Below the pieces are notes generated by a model. That model was given only the letters and a program-made list of their open reading frames with translations. It ran no database searches and was not told where the DNA came from. DNA of 64,000 nucleotides from Ridgeia piscesae (taxonomy: Eukaryota; Annelida; Polychaeta; Sabellida; Siboglinidae): assembly GCA_025642075.2 (NCBI GenBank), contig JAODUO010000039.1, positions 167,501-231,500 of the forward strand, given 5' to 3'. The stretch's first letter is position 1. Each line of letters opens with the position of its first letter. This document shows, in pieces, positions 22,590 to 64,000 of this stretch. Both the position numbers and the translations under genes were made by a program.

Positions 22590-23262
22590 CAATAGTAAAA
22601 TCACTGTGGCATTCCGACCAAAAGTGGTGCATTGCGACTTCGCGGTTGGGGCATAGCGACTTCGCGGTTGGAGCATTGCGACTTCGCGGTTGGAGCATTG
22701 CGACTTCGCGGTTGGAGCATTGCGACTTCGCGGTTGGAGCATTGCGACTTCGCGGTTGGAGCATTGCGACTTTGCGGTTGGAGCATTGCGACTTTGCGGT
22801 TGGGGCATTGCGACTTCGCGGTTGGAGCATTGCGACTTTGCGGTTGGGGCATAGCGACTTCGCGGTTGGAGCATTGCGACTTTGCGGTTGGGGCATAGCG
22901 ACTTCGCGGTTGGAGTATTGCGACTTTGCGGTTGGGGCATTGCGACTTCGCGGTTGGAGCATTGCGACTTCGCGGTTGGGGCATAGCGACTTCGCGGTTG
23001 GAGCATTGCGACTTTGCGGTTGGGGCATAGCGACTTCGCGGTTGGAGCATTGCGACTTCGCGGTTGGAGCATTGCGACTTCGCGGTTGGAGCATTGCGAC
23101 TTTGCGGTTGGGGCATTGCGACTTCGCGGTTGGAGCATTGCAACTTCGCGGTTGGAGCATTGCGACTTTGCGGTTGGGGCATTGCGACTTTGCGATTGGT
23201 GCATTGCGACTAGGTTTGGGGCATTCCGGTCGTGGGGCATTCAGACAGAGGGGCATTCCGAC
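22590..23262 (+). repeat. Right arm of the foldback element: 22-bp tandem array
   Basis: About 28 units of GCATTGCGACTTCGCGGTTG plus GA, with TTCGC/TTTGC and GGAGC/GGGGC variants. Because 22 is one more than a multiple of 3 and the unit lacks stops, several frames on both strands stay open for 190-260 codons (periodic SRNAPTAKSQCSNREVAMLQ). These are not genes. Confidence 0.9.
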
Positions 23263-23360
23263 TATAATTAATTGCAAACACATACACATCGATATTAGGT
23301 GGGGGAAAAACGGTTTTAAAAGGCCGTAATAATTTAGGCCAGTTAAGTATAAGATTACCA
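23263..23360 (+). repeat. Right half of the interrupted dispersed repeat
   Basis: AACACATACACATCGAT, ACGGTTTTAAAAGGCC and TAATAATTTAGGCCAG match 34,063-34,140 in the same order. The foldback element therefore sits inside a copy of this repeat. Confidence 0.7.
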
Positions 23361-27232
<3,872 letters not shown>

Positions 27233-27412
27233 ATGCAACATTTTAGTTCGAATGTCACAATGCAACATTTGTTCTGGTGGACACAATGCAACGTTTGTTC
27301 TGGTGGGCACAATGCAACATTTGTTCTGATGGTCACAATGCAACATTTGTTCTGGTGGGCATAATGCAACATTTGTTCTGGTGGGCACAAAGCAACATTT
27401 GTTCTGGTGGTC
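27233..27412. repeat. 26-bp minisatellite, about 7 copies
   Basis: The unit is GCAACATTTGTTCTGGTGGG plus CACAAT. Frames on the minus strand through it (QNKCCIVPTRTNVALCPPE) are periodic artefacts. Confidence 0.93.
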
Positions 27413-28141
27413 AAAGACAGATCCACGAGAAATGCCGGACAGCAAAATCCGGACAACCAAACCCAATCTACCAAAATGTATGCCGTGTGCAAAGCCTGAA
27501 CCAAAGAGAAGACAATGGATGCCGTTGGGGATTCGATGCAAAACTAATTTCTAAACGAGTAGACCTAAGTATCTGATAAACAATGGGTATGTCCCTGGTT
27601 ACTCTTTGTCAAATTATGGGTTCCGTCAATATTCGTCGGTGTGATTGCATATCTGTAGTTGTCATCGCACCGGCCGGCTTACCAGCATGTTTATTTATTT
27701 TGAGCAGTTCAACTGTTTCTCTCGAGTGACAGAAACATACACAAACAGGTTCATTTGCTATTTCGCTACACAATGCTTCCTAAAAACGCCGCCGTGGTGC
27801 ATGGGCTGAAGCACGGATAACACATGACGCCAACATAAGCTAATAAATAAAATGTATTGCAATAATACTGCTGGTTAAAAAAATACAAAACAGTAACAAT
27901 GGTGTCCAGCAGCCAATTCGCTAGTTGATCGAACGCGTAGTTGCATTCGGCCAGAGTTATTGACATGACGTCTGAAGAATGGCGACAAAGAGTCGATGTA
28001 AGGTCAAACACGTGGACCGGTGTAGTTGGCGAACGTTGCAGGTATAACGGCTACATGAAGACTCGAACGATGTCCAAATTCTGTTCCGTTCTCCCCGAAG
28101 ACCACCGGTCCGGCTTCGTGGTGATGTTAGTTCGACTGCCG
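27413..28141. other. No confident feature
   Basis: A plus-strand frame from 27,941 contains VIDMTSEEWRQRVDVRSNT but runs into the 17-bp repeat and has no recognised domain. Confidence 0.35.
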
Positions 28142-28250
28142 CCCGTCTGTGTATCGCGGCCGCCTATGTATCGCGGCCGTCTGTGTATCGCGGCCGTCTG
28201 TGTATCGCGGCCGTCTGTGTATCGCGGCCGTCTGTGTATCGCGGCCGGGG
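28142..28250. repeat. 17-bp minisatellite, about 6 copies
   Basis: The unit is GTCTGTGTATCGCGGCC. It is GC-rich within AT-rich flanks. Confidence 0.93.
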
Positions 28251-28978
28251 CAATCTACGGTGCCGCCGTATAAAAACTGTTTCATTCTACTTAAGAAAGA
28301 CGGCACAGAGTATAAAGCAGACAAATAGAAGGAACACTAGAATTGACGGCAGTTAAAAAAGCGAAAACAACGGTGACACATCCTGATCAATATCAAAACT
28401 TTACTTTCCAATAACCAAGCACAAGAAGCCAGGAATGGACTACTTTGAAACTGTTACTTTTGGCGAGGGGGAGAAAGCGGAAGAAAAAACACAAATAAGC
28501 TCACTGTCCGTTCATGACATCAATCAATAAAAGTCAACATCACATATTTTGGGTAAATGGAAAGAATAGTCACGAGAACAGCAGGGAGATAAGAACACCA
28601 TCATAAACATGGCTGGTTGACAGTATTAGACATGAAGACCAACAGATATAAAATATGTAAAAGAGACAATCCAAAACACTTAACAATTGAGATACGGGAA
28701 ATTACGATCTGACGCGCGCGCGTCCTTGCGTGTGTGTGTGTGTGTGTGTGTGTGCGTGCGTGCGCGCGAGTGCGTGCTTGCTTGTGCGTGCGTGTGTGTG
28801 TGGGGTGTCATGCGTGTATTTGTCGTGCGTCTGTGTATAGTAAACTTGGCACACCGGTACGTCATATTATGTACTAAGAATATAATGTATAATAAGAATA
28901 TCATTAATTTAAATACCGGTGGCCTGACTTTAAAATAGAGGTGATCGTGCCCATATTGCCGCCATTGCCCGGAACATT
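28251..28978. other. 3' flank of the small membrane protein gene, with a GT microsatellite
   Basis: Probable 3'UTR and downstream DNA of the minus-strand gene ending at 28979. Contains a GT/GTGC-rich microsatellite at about 28,716-28,805. No clear minus-strand AATAAA is seen. Confidence 0.4.
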
Positions 28979-29124
28979 TCAAATCATTGGAACACGCAGA
29001 CCACAAAAAACGTCTCGAAAAGCGTAGATATAACAAGAGTAAACTGCAGCAAAGGAAAAAATAACTAAAGAGGCGACGATAACGTAGAACCACGGCGAGA
29101 AGCTCCATACTCTTGGTGGTAAAT
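28979..29124 (-). CDS. Small membrane protein, exon 3 (transmembrane helix and tail)
   Basis: Acceptor after TTTCTTTCTTTACAG, a strong pyrimidine tract; stop TGA at 28981-28979. The hydrophobic run is in the frame set by exon 2, not in the longer ATG-initiated frame overlapping it. Confidence 0.6.
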
Positions 29125-30179
29125 CTGTAAAGAAAGAAACAACGACATTGACAATGTGTCATTCACCAGTGCAAGTGTATTTGTGTTTGTCTTTCTCTTT
29201 CGGCCTGCACTGACCTATTTATTTCAATTATATGCATATAAATTAATTATATTGGAAATTCAAGTCGCTTTTGTATATTATCACAAGCAAGCACAAACAG
29301 AGCACACATGAAGGTCTTCTTGTGTTCTCAGCTCAATGTTTGAGCACGTTCTGTAGGCGATGCTGCCTGGTGTATCAGGCCGCTATTACACTGAACACAT
29401 GGGATCGATACATCGCACTGGTATATTATCCATAACAGTAAGATGCACATGCCTTTATTGAAATCTGGCACTGTTTTACCCAGAGACACCAACGCAATGG
29501 CTTCTTCAAACACAATCAAAGTTATTATACGAGATGGCCCGTGCCGGTTCTGCTAGAACAGATAGGACCACTTCATGCCTTCGGCGACCTCCTTGTTCTG
29601 GCCGCCATCTTGCTCATCATTGTACCCGGGGTGAACATACTGATATCAATTTGTGTCATTCCAGTTGCCCGCACAGTTTCGCCTCTATGCTTGGACCAGT
29701 AATAGGCACGGTGTAATTGAGTAACTAGAACCCGGATTATTACTGGACAGGAACATGTGAATACTTCTGTTTGTCAATCCTACCAAAACGGGCGACGTCA
29801 ATGGCCGGACCAGTGGTCGACGGCTCGAGAACTGTAGCGTTGGTGCTGGTGGCGTTGGTAGAGGAACCTGTTGTCGTCTCTGTTCTTACGTCGTCCACCT
29901 GCACGAGCAGATGCCCCGTTGCCGGCCAGATGATCTCTTCTTGGTCCGGCCTCTCGATAGGAGCGGACAGGCCGACTGCTTTGTCGCGCGATGGCGCTGT
30001 AAAGTGTATATCAGTCACTCAACAAGTAGGCTACTTCTCGGCGCTATTTTGTGTTTTGCGTTTGGCAAAAAATGCACAATTAGTTAGAGTCGATATGAAT
30101 GAAAAAGTATATATATATATGAGCAACTGTTAATTTGCACTGTTCTACAAAACAAACTCAGTTCAACCATATACACACA

Positions 30180-30215
<36 letters not shown>

Positions 30216-30250
30216 CACCACACACACACTCACACACACACACACACGCA

Positions 30251-30282
<32 letters not shown>

Positions 30283-30804
30283 CACACACACAGTGTATAT
30301 ATCACACTAACACGAGGAAATTTGCGACCACAGAGAGAGATGAAGATATTCCGTGGGATCCTCGGGGTATCGGAATGAGGAAATAAGAAATGAAGAAATA
30401 AGACGGCTACTGGACCTCCCACCAATCGACGAGACCATGCATAGTGGAGGGCGTTCAACGTGTGACGTTTATATGTCACGTGTCACGTCACAATGTTAAA
30501 TTACGTTAAGAGGCCGTTTTTCCTGCCATTAAGCTTATCCTATGCTAAAATTCAAATAAGCCTATATTTAATCACATCCGGAAATTCTGCATCGCGTATA
30601 TAAAACTAACGCTACAAAATAACATAGACTTATAGAGGTCTAATAATAATATGACTTAATAAGTACGTTCGTCTTCATCTTCCATATACCGCCAAGCCTC
30701 AACTTGCTGAGGATACTTATATGATACGTACCTCCAATCGTTGCTCCCCGCATAGTCGATATCACTACGCCAATCCCCACCGCAGTCAGTAATCGTAGAC
30801 GCAT
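28979..30804 (-). CDS. Small type I membrane protein, three exons, 143 aa (unrecognised)
   Basis: Model: 30804..30732, 29996..29784, 29124..28979 (73 + 213 + 146 nt); both junctions are phase 1 with GT-AG ends. Exon 1 encodes a hydrophobic N-terminus, MRLRLLTAVGIGVVISTMRG, that looks like a signal peptide. Exon 2 encodes an extracellular segment (residues 26-95) with a Thr/Ser-rich stalk and two N-glycosylation sequons, Asn72 and Asn77. Exon 3 encodes one transmembrane helix, about residues 107-131 (WFYVIVASLVIFSFAAVYSC then YIYAF), and a 12-residue cytoplasmic tail, RDVFCGLRVPMI. Signal, stalk, helix and short tail in order with matching phases support a real gene. The family is unknown; a small cell-surface protein is a fair inference. 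A longer frame upstream of 30804 has an alternative ATG at 30900, which seems less likely because it would bury the signal. Confidence 0.6.
29784..29996 (-). CDS. Small membrane protein, exon 2 (extracellular stalk)
   Basis: Acceptor TTTACAG|CG at 29997, donor GTTTTG|GTAGG at 29783. Encodes the segment with the stalk TETTTGSSTNATSTNAT. Confidence 0.6.
30172..30292. repeat. (AC)n/(ACGC)n microsatellite in intron 1 of the small membrane protein gene
   Basis: Alternating AC and ACGC blocks, a small version of the compound array at 25-26 kb. Confidence 0.95.
30732..30804 (-). CDS. Small membrane protein, exon 1 (signal peptide)
   Basis: 24 codons plus 1 nt, ending ATTGGAG|GTACGT. The other frame of this region (ending NDWR) would leave phase 2 and not join exon 2. 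Confidence 0.5.
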
Positions 30805-32321
30805 CGGTGACCTGAGAAAACCGAAGCTCTGGCAAAATAAATCGCGAGAAAAATAGTCGTGCTGAGAAATACAAACGAACAACGATTGATATAACGTCAC
30901 GCCCTATCTATAACGTTCCGAAAGTTTCCGGAGAGTTACGAACCAGTTTTTATAACTCTCGGCACACATCTCCTCTCTGACATGGTTATTCTATGGACGG
31001 TATGCCATCACTCTAGAGACTAGTACGTTACCTGTGAGTCAGCATTCTCTCACAGCCTCCAGTATTTTTGTTTTACCGGACGGTATGCATACTCTTGCAT
31101 TGCAACTCGAAAGTTTGATATTTTGTTCACCTTTTGCTAGCAACAGCTTGAAGTTCTTCAGTGGCAATCTGTAGCTTCTCGAAAAAGTAGACATTGGAGA
31201 AATGCAGACAGAGAAACATATACACTGAAACAGATATACATAAACAGAGATATAGACAGACATAGAGCTAGAGACAGACATAGACACAGAGACATACTTA
31301 GGCACAAACACAGACACATACACAGGCGAAGGCGTGAGCGAATGGCACTGCAATTGCAAGACATGGGATGGATACAAACGGACGAACAATCTAACTAATG
31401 CATTTGATAACCTATATTGGACTTACAACAATATCTGCTAACTTCATTATACATTCCAATACATTCAACATTAAGAACATGTAAATGCATGGTTTAAAAG
31501 ATGGGTGGCAAAGCCATCAATTTAAAATATGTTATCAATTATGTAAACACTTACTACTCTTTGTTTCCTGAATATGCACCAGAAATGGTTGTTCTGCAAG
31601 ACGAAAAACAGACAAGATAAGAAAAAACCCGGACTAGGTTACAAACATTTGCTGAATAACATTACACCCCATACTCATACACTATGGTATAATTTGAAAC
31701 GACATAGATGTTACGTGCTATTCGTTGAGTCGAGGTTAGTTAGTTTTACACCCGTTGTGTAAGCCGTGTATGACGAAAACGTTACATTCGTGCATAGCCA
31801 CATTTATACATACACAAGTACCATTCATATAGGTTGACATAATTCAGTTATATCACAAAACAGTTGAACTTATTCAATGGAATCAATGTGTGTGCACACT
31901 ACATGTAGTGTTTGCATAACGAACATCAGCAGGCTGTGAACCTGCCACACTGAACCAACATTAACATCAACTGTGAAAGTAAACAAAATGGTTACACAAA
32001 CGACTGACAATGTTTTTACTTTGTAATACAGTATTATAATTGCAATATGTGGTTTAAACTCTTCTTTTGTGGAAGCATACCCTTCGGCAACCTGACTGAT
32101 AAATACCCAACATGAACGACTGTTCCTTTCTGAAAATGAGAAATTTCAAAACACGAGTACAGCTGTTTTCAACTAGCATGAGTTTTTGGTGGTGATTATT
32201 ACACAAGAACATGTTGCATCATCTAATAATAGCCAACATGTTGTCTCGTTCCTCATATTCAGCATATAAAATAGCACTAATAATAATAATATGCGTACAC
32301 CAATAAAATTAAGTCATACAG
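30805..32321. other. No gene; degenerate ACAGA(C/T)ATA repeat at about 31,200-31,325
   Basis: Loose 6-12-bp repeats of ACAGAGACATAG type give spurious Met-Ser-Val-rich frames. The rest is unremarkable. Confidence 0.4.
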
Positions 32322-32432
<111 letters not shown>

Positions 32433-32453
32433 CGACCATTCCATTGCAAACTG

Positions 32454-32455
<2 letters not shown>

Positions 32456-32501
<46 letters not shown>
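32456..32501. repeat. (TA)n microsatellite
   Basis: Pure TA repeats 25 bp after the GT array. Confidence 0.95.
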
Positions 32502-32505
<4 letters not shown>

Positions 32506-33007
32506 GGTGGAAATAATTATTGATATCAATATCATTAATATGGGTATGCCATATACACTATTAGTTCGAATTAAAAAATAAAACGTTTGGGTTGAAACGA
32601 GCGTCAAAATGAATAATTATTGTACGATATCCCGATGTATTACAAACACTTGTCATCACAAAGAGCATACATTTATTTTAAGATTCCACACGAATAAAAA
32701 TTTGTTGAAAAATTTAAGTCAGATGTATCGCGGAGACCTGTCCGAGCTTCGAGATCGCCGCTGTCTTCGGCTCGTTTTCAAAGTAACTGTATCGACTGCA
32801 GTCCCCTTGGCATGATCCACATCAGGACACATACATTATAAACATATGGTATGTATTTAACGTAAGACATTATCGTTGTGTAAGCAATAAATAACTATTA
32901 GTATGCCGATGTGTGAAGGACGAATTCTATATTTAACATAACGCTTTAAATCCGCGATTGTTATCACGGCTCGATTGGTAGACGCGTTCGTTAGGTGCGT
33001 TCGCTTT

Positions 33008-33482
33008 TACAATCGGAAGGACATCGATTCGAACCCGACACGAAACCATTGATATTTTGTTGTCACTTCTTTGTTTAACTTTTCACAAAATAATAATTAT
33101 AAATCGTATCGTAAAGCAATGACATATACTACTACTTGTATTTGTCTTAGTTTTGTAGTACTTATTCGTAAAAAGAAAATTTAAATATGTTAAGTGTATA
33201 TAACGATGATGTATATCTCTAAATTTCATTTATCAAGTCAAATCACAATATTTTTTATTTAGAAAAATATATCATCATATTATACAATTATCATACTTTA
33301 GTTTTCGTCGCGAATAAATAATGACTATAACAATAAAAAAACACAAGCAGAACATCACTATTTTATTTAAAATAATTCAGTTTATAATTATCATTTAGTG
33401 AAAACATAAAGAAAGGTGTATAAAAAATATTGATGGTTTCGTGTCAGGTTCGAACCGGCGTGCTTCCGATTGTAACATCAGT
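33008..33482. repeat. Inverted repeat with tRNA-like (B-box) ends
   Basis: TTACAATCGGAAGGACATCG followed by ATTCGAACCCGACACGAAACC near 33,010-33,050 is mirrored near 33,434-33,478 (GGTTTCGTGTCAGGTTCGAA then CCGG...). The arm contains a B-box-like GGTTCGAACC; upstream on the left, GGCTCGATTGGTAGACGC resembles an A box. It looks like two head-to-head tRNA-derived SINE or tRNA-pseudogene fragments around 380 bp of AT-rich DNA. A cloverleaf is not convincing, so I do not call a tRNA gene. Confidence 0.6.
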
Positions 33483-33924
33483 ACTAAGATGAGAATTTAG
33501 CTGATGTGGTCAACAGTTCTACAATAATGCACAGCCTGACACCAACGTTTTGTTATATCCACTTGGTTCCAGTAATTCCATCCACTGCAATGTTAGCTAT
33601 GTGTGGATGTGACACATGTCTTCCCTTTGCAATGTTCTTGGAAATACACTGAAATATGGATATACTATAAACCCACATTACATCTATCATTACATATATC
33701 CGACTCCTTGAATACTGATACAACAATTTCTAGTAAATATTAATGTCGTCGAGTCAAAGTATCCCATCATGAGTCACGAATGTAAAGGCAATGTCTTGCT
33801 ATTTGCGAATATGTCCCCAAACCTAAGGCTACAAAAGTAATTGTTACTCTCTATAATGCGGATTTATTTGTTTTATGCTTATAATGATAAAATATTGCAC
33901 ACGCTAGACATCGCCTTTGCAGTC
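33483..33924. other. No recognisable feature
   Basis: Nothing supported. Confidence 0.4.
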
Positions 33925-34160
33925 GTAATGCGTCTGGGGTGCGCTAACTGCTCACGCCCTGTGACATCGGCTTCTTTACGTCGACTCAATCTCAACGTTC
34001 TAAAACACAATAAAAATACTATCCGACTTCTTTGTACCGGAAGTGATCTAAAATGACAATCCGAACACATACACATCGATGATCGAAAACAGGCGGTAAA
34101 ACCGTTTCGATAAGGCCCTAATAATTTAGGCCAGCTAACTGGAAGACTACCTGGCAATGA
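33925..34160 (+). repeat. Uninterrupted copy of the dispersed repeat split at 19,780/23,263
   Basis: GTGACATCGGC, TCGACTC, TTCTAAAACAC, ACCGGAAGTGATC, then directly GAACACATACACATCGATG and CTAATAATTTAGGCCAGC. The left and right flanks of the foldback element are contiguous here, so this serves as the empty site, with the junction near 34,050-34,062. Confidence 0.7.
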
Positions 34161-34960
34161 AGCATACAGTATTTATAATACATCATGTAATATTAGTTCC
34201 ATTTAAAAAAATGGCGCCTTGGCGTCGCAGACGACCCCATGCTGGGCCAACTTGCGGTATAACAAACCCGACAGAGGGCACCACTACCTTATGAAATCTT
34301 AATTGGATGTGCAGACCCCGGATGGAAATGAAACCACCGGGTTTGTGTATTTCGTCGTTCACTTTAATTATGTAGTTAAACACAGTATTTGTCTATTTAA
34401 TATGAACAGTAAGTATCATGTTGTCACATCTACCGATGTCAGTGTTATGTGGTTAAACAGAATGCCTAGATATATGTATAAGCTTTGAAGTTTGAAAACA
34501 AATTCACGAGGTACTTCGGCGTTCGCGGCTCAGTCACGTCACTCACTCAGTTTCAATTTCTCAACAATTCACAAAATGGTTTCACGGCCCGTTGAATTCT
34601 GCATTTGCTACCCTTAGTTGGTTTGGTTTTATTTGGAATTTCCGTGTTGCTTCTGGTAGAACGATGGCATTCACAATCCATTAGGTAGGTCTGCATTTTG
34701 GCGATTATAACGCGACGCTTGACAGTGGGCGATAACATGGCGATGTTGTGTAATGAACACTTCAGTCATCAGTTCATATGTCATTATTTTGTTCAGTATT
34801 TAATTTAGCAAATTAGAAAATGTGTCATAAATTTCTGTTTCTGTTATGTTGTAATGCAAAACCCCTACTGGGGCATCACGCACTAGTATGGTTGCTCGGT
34901 TTCAGGATGGCTGGCTTCATGTTATCTGGAAGTGGAATAAGAGTATTTGTGCTTGGGAAT
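34161..34960. other. No recognisable feature
   Basis: Short frames only. Confidence 0.4.
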
Positions 34961-35056
34961 ATGGGATTAGGGTGGGGTGGGTGGGGAAAAGTACAAATCA
35001 AGGCTGGGGGTGTGGTAGGGATGGGGTGTGGAGGGGGACGGGGTGGTGGTGTATAT
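34961..35056 (+). repeat. G-run-rich tract (possible G-quadruplex)
   Basis: Many runs of 3-5 G within 95 bp on the plus strand (GGGTGGGGTGGGTGGGG, GGGGGTGTGG, GGAGGGGGACGGGG). It borders the 3' end of the retrotransposon remnant. Confidence 0.7.
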
Positions 35057-35059
35057 TGG

Positions 35060-35610
35060 TTATTGGAGGTGCCTGAAGGGTGCAATTGTCAGGTTAATGT
35101 CCTGCAATGCACCCTTAAAGGTGTCGAGACTGTTGTGGACAAATACACTAGAAGGAAGTCTGTTCCACTGGGCTATTGTTTGTGGAAAAAAAACTGTATT
35201 TGTAGTAGTTGTGGGAGGTTGATATTTGTGTGGGTGGTTGGATCTTGTTTGGCTGTGTCCGGGCATGAGGTATTGGTTGGGATTGATGTCTAAGAGATTG
35301 TTTGTTATTTTATACATGGTGGTAAGTCTGGCCTCAGCCTTCCTCTGTTCTAGTGTTGGCCAAGAGAGGGCAGAGGCCAAGATGGATCCAGATGTTTCCC
35401 AGCTGTAATTATGGACCACAAATCTTGCTGCCCGGTGCTGGACCCACTCTAGATGGTTGATGTTTCGGGTGGTATATGGGTCCCACACCGGGCAGCAGTA
35501 CTCGAGGTGTGGGCGGACCAGATTTTAAGTTTCTTTTAATGAATCCAAGTTTGCTATTTGCCTTATTGACTATCTTGTTGATGTGTGGGTTCCAGGAGAG
35601 GTTAATATAT
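35060..35610 (-). pseudogene. Non-LTR retrotransposon ORF2 3' end, internally deleted
   Basis: The minus-strand frame includes LVRPHLEYCCPVWDPYTTR, HLEWVQHRAARFV, WPTLEQRKAEARLTTMYKI and FFPQTIAQWNRLPSSV. These are the conserved post-RT blocks of Jockey/CR1-like ORF2 proteins. Farther 5', NPHINKIVNKANSKLGFIKR is present but out of frame and too close, so the segment between it and LVRPHLEY is deleted. It ends FRHLQ plus stop near 35,060. Inactive. Confidence 0.8.
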
Positions 35611-36234
35611 TGGTTCCTATGTGTGTGTGTGTGTGTGTGTATGTATTATCTAAACAATGTAGCAAATGTTCTTTAGAACTGATCAGCATCAGGTTATGAA
35701 CCCTCATTCCTCCAAATCGATAGTCTGATTTTTTTAGGTAAATAAATTAACTATTATGCAGTGACATAATGATTAATCTAGATATTCATGTATATGTCGG
35801 ACGTTTATTTTGACTAAGATTAATGTATGATATAACTAGTCCATTGCATTAGCATACGACAACCTGTACTGGCTGTAGTCTGTCCTATAAAATAGGTTTA
35901 ATCACTGTCCGCATCCCTGGTCGGTATGCATAATACATTATACGGCAGCATTTGAAATATCCACTGAATCGGTGGTTACTAACTCAGTCACTTTTTAAGT
36001 TGTTTGTCCATGTAGCTGCCAGCTTTTTCAGGGACATTATATGTAACGAAAGCAAAATACGGAACTCACAATGTGTATCAGTCACTTTCTGAAGTTTCTT
36101 GTCTGTTGATACAGTGAGCCAACCGGCATACATTTCAAATTGTATAAACTAAATTTGTACATCTATTTGTGTTGAGACAAAGTTGTATGTCATGGATGTG
36201 TTCAATTAAAACCAGTGATGTTTACGCAGCATTT
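35611..36234. other. No confident feature; MED14 upstream region
   Basis: A short GT microsatellite lies at 35,622-35,640. A MED14 promoter or 5'UTR exon probably lies here or farther left, but I cannot point to it. Confidence 0.35.
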
Positions 36235-36378
36235 TTAACTTGATTTTATTTATTATATTTACTTATTTTATTATTATTTAAATTTGTAAAATGTTTACTA
36301 TTTATATTGTAGTTTTAGTGTTGCAATATGTAAAGCGCTATGGGTATGTGGGCTATATAAAATACTTATTATTAACTG
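36235..36378 (+). mobile_element. Retroposon 3' tail next to the first MED14 coding exon
   Basis: TTTATTTATTATATTTACTT, then GTAAAGCGCTATGGGTA, GCTATATAAAATACTTATTA: the AAAGCGCT...CTATATAAA..TTATTATTA tail typical of L2-like or SINE retroposons. It ends 20 bp before the acceptor of the first coding exon. Confidence 0.6.
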
Positions 36379-36451
36379 TACTATGTTACCATTTGCAGGT
36401 TTGTTGTCAAAGTTGAGCTATATGGCGTGTCACTAGAATTATTGTGTCACT

Positions 36452-63615
<27,164 letters not shown>

Positions 63616-63623
<8 letters not shown>

Positions 63624-63730
63624 GTAAGACATGTCCACACCAGGTAAGACATGTCCACACCACATGTCAGACTCTCACCAGATAAGGCAGGCCAACACTA
63701 AATGTCATATCCACACCAGGTAAGACACCC
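63616..63730. repeat. 20-bp duplication across the MED14 exon 33 donor
   Basis: ACACCAGGTAAGACATGTCC occurs twice in direct succession from the exon end, and ACACCAGGTAAGAC again near 63,712. A decayed CACCAGATAAG lies between. The first copy is the true donor. Confidence 0.88.
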
Positions 63731-63769
63731 CCTGCCCACTGAATCACACACCTGGTCCCAAGCCCACAC

Positions 63770-64000
63770 CATATTTGCCACACCCACTCGATTCCCACAA
63801 CATATTTGCCACACCCACTCAATGCCCACAACATATTTGCCACACCCACTCAATGCCCACACCATATTTGCCACACCCACTCGATGCCCACAACATATTT
63901 GCCACACCCACTCAATGCCCACAACATATTTGCCACACCCACTCAATGCCCACAACATATTTGCCACACCCACTCAATGCCCACACCATATTTGCCACAC
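63770..64000. repeat. 31-bp minisatellite running off the window, MED14 intron 33
   Basis: At least seven units of CACCCACTCAATGCCCACAA plus CATATTTGCCA; copies differ at AAC/ACC and CAATG/CGATG. The array is cut by the right edge. Confidence 0.93.

Larger units (their letters stand above)
19781..23262. mobile_element. Foldback-like element (3.48 kb) with tandem-repeat inverted termini
   Basis: The two outer ends are inverted copies of GTCGGAATGCCCCTCTG followed by CTGAATGCCCCA (29 of 30 matching). The homology continues inward through units of the type GTCGCAATGCNCCAACCGCR to inner ends that also match (ACTTTNGG.CGGAATGCC). The left arm (to about 19,963) has about two regular units; the right arm (from about 22,590) has nearly 30. 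Long inverted termini made of tandem repeats are the hallmark of foldback-type DNA transposons. No transposase is seen inside, so this copy is non-autonomous. No target-site duplication is evident. Confidence 0.65.

Noticed and set aside
33008..33060. Possible functional tRNA gene
   Set aside because: A- and B-box-like blocks are present but acceptor and anticodon stems do not pair convincingly, and an inverted copy lies 400 bp away.

Overview
This is eukaryotic, almost certainly metazoan nuclear DNA: genes are split by GT-AG introns, intergenic and intronic DNA is AT-rich, and microsatellites, minisatellites and transposon debris are dense. The intron-rich MED14 gene, non-LTR retrotransposon remnants, a tRNA-derived SINE and recurrent 'aagcgct...tattattatt' retroposon tails suggest a lophotrochozoan, probably a mollusc. 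The species cannot be fixed from sequence alone.

Layout. (1) 1-2,700: AT/CA microsatellites, a 277-bp near-perfect hairpin and the tail of an RTE-type reverse transcriptase. (2) 2,710-6,165, minus strand: an unrecognised two-exon gene (model 695 aa), followed by a degenerate non-LTR retrotransposon with a YADD motif. (3) 10,117-17,592, minus strand: a two-exon isochorismatase-family hydrolase (216 aa, Asp/Lys/Cys triad intact). Its single 6.8-kb intron is mostly a 5.2-kb, 58-bp minisatellite. (4) 17.7-24.9 kb: TTAA-flanked and other inverted-repeat elements, and a 3.48-kb foldback-like element whose arms are 22-bp tandem repeats. (5) 24.9-26.7 kb: a 1.77-kb compound microsatellite (CA, then ACGC, then GA). 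(6) 28,979-30,804, minus strand: a three-exon gene for a small type I membrane protein (143 aa). (7) 31-36 kb: microsatellites, an uninterrupted copy of the repeat that hosts the foldback element, and a retrotransposon remnant. (8) 36,452 to beyond the right edge, plus strand: MED14, the backbone subunit of the Mediator co-activator complex. I place 33 coding exons whose phases all join (3,838 nt, 1,279 codons) before the window cuts the gene.

Most notable observation: five separate tandem arrays in two unrelated genes are built across exon-intron junctions. In the hydrolase (exon 2 acceptor) and MED14 (acceptors of exons 14, 18 and 25; donor of exon 33) the repeat unit contains the splice site plus adjoining exon sequence. 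About 90 decoy acceptors precede hydrolase exon 2 and about 56 precede MED14 exon 25. In the three acceptor arrays whose frame I followed, using a decoy brings an in-frame stop soon after. The genes do not form a pathway. What links them is this splice-junction repeat pattern and the TE-rich setting.
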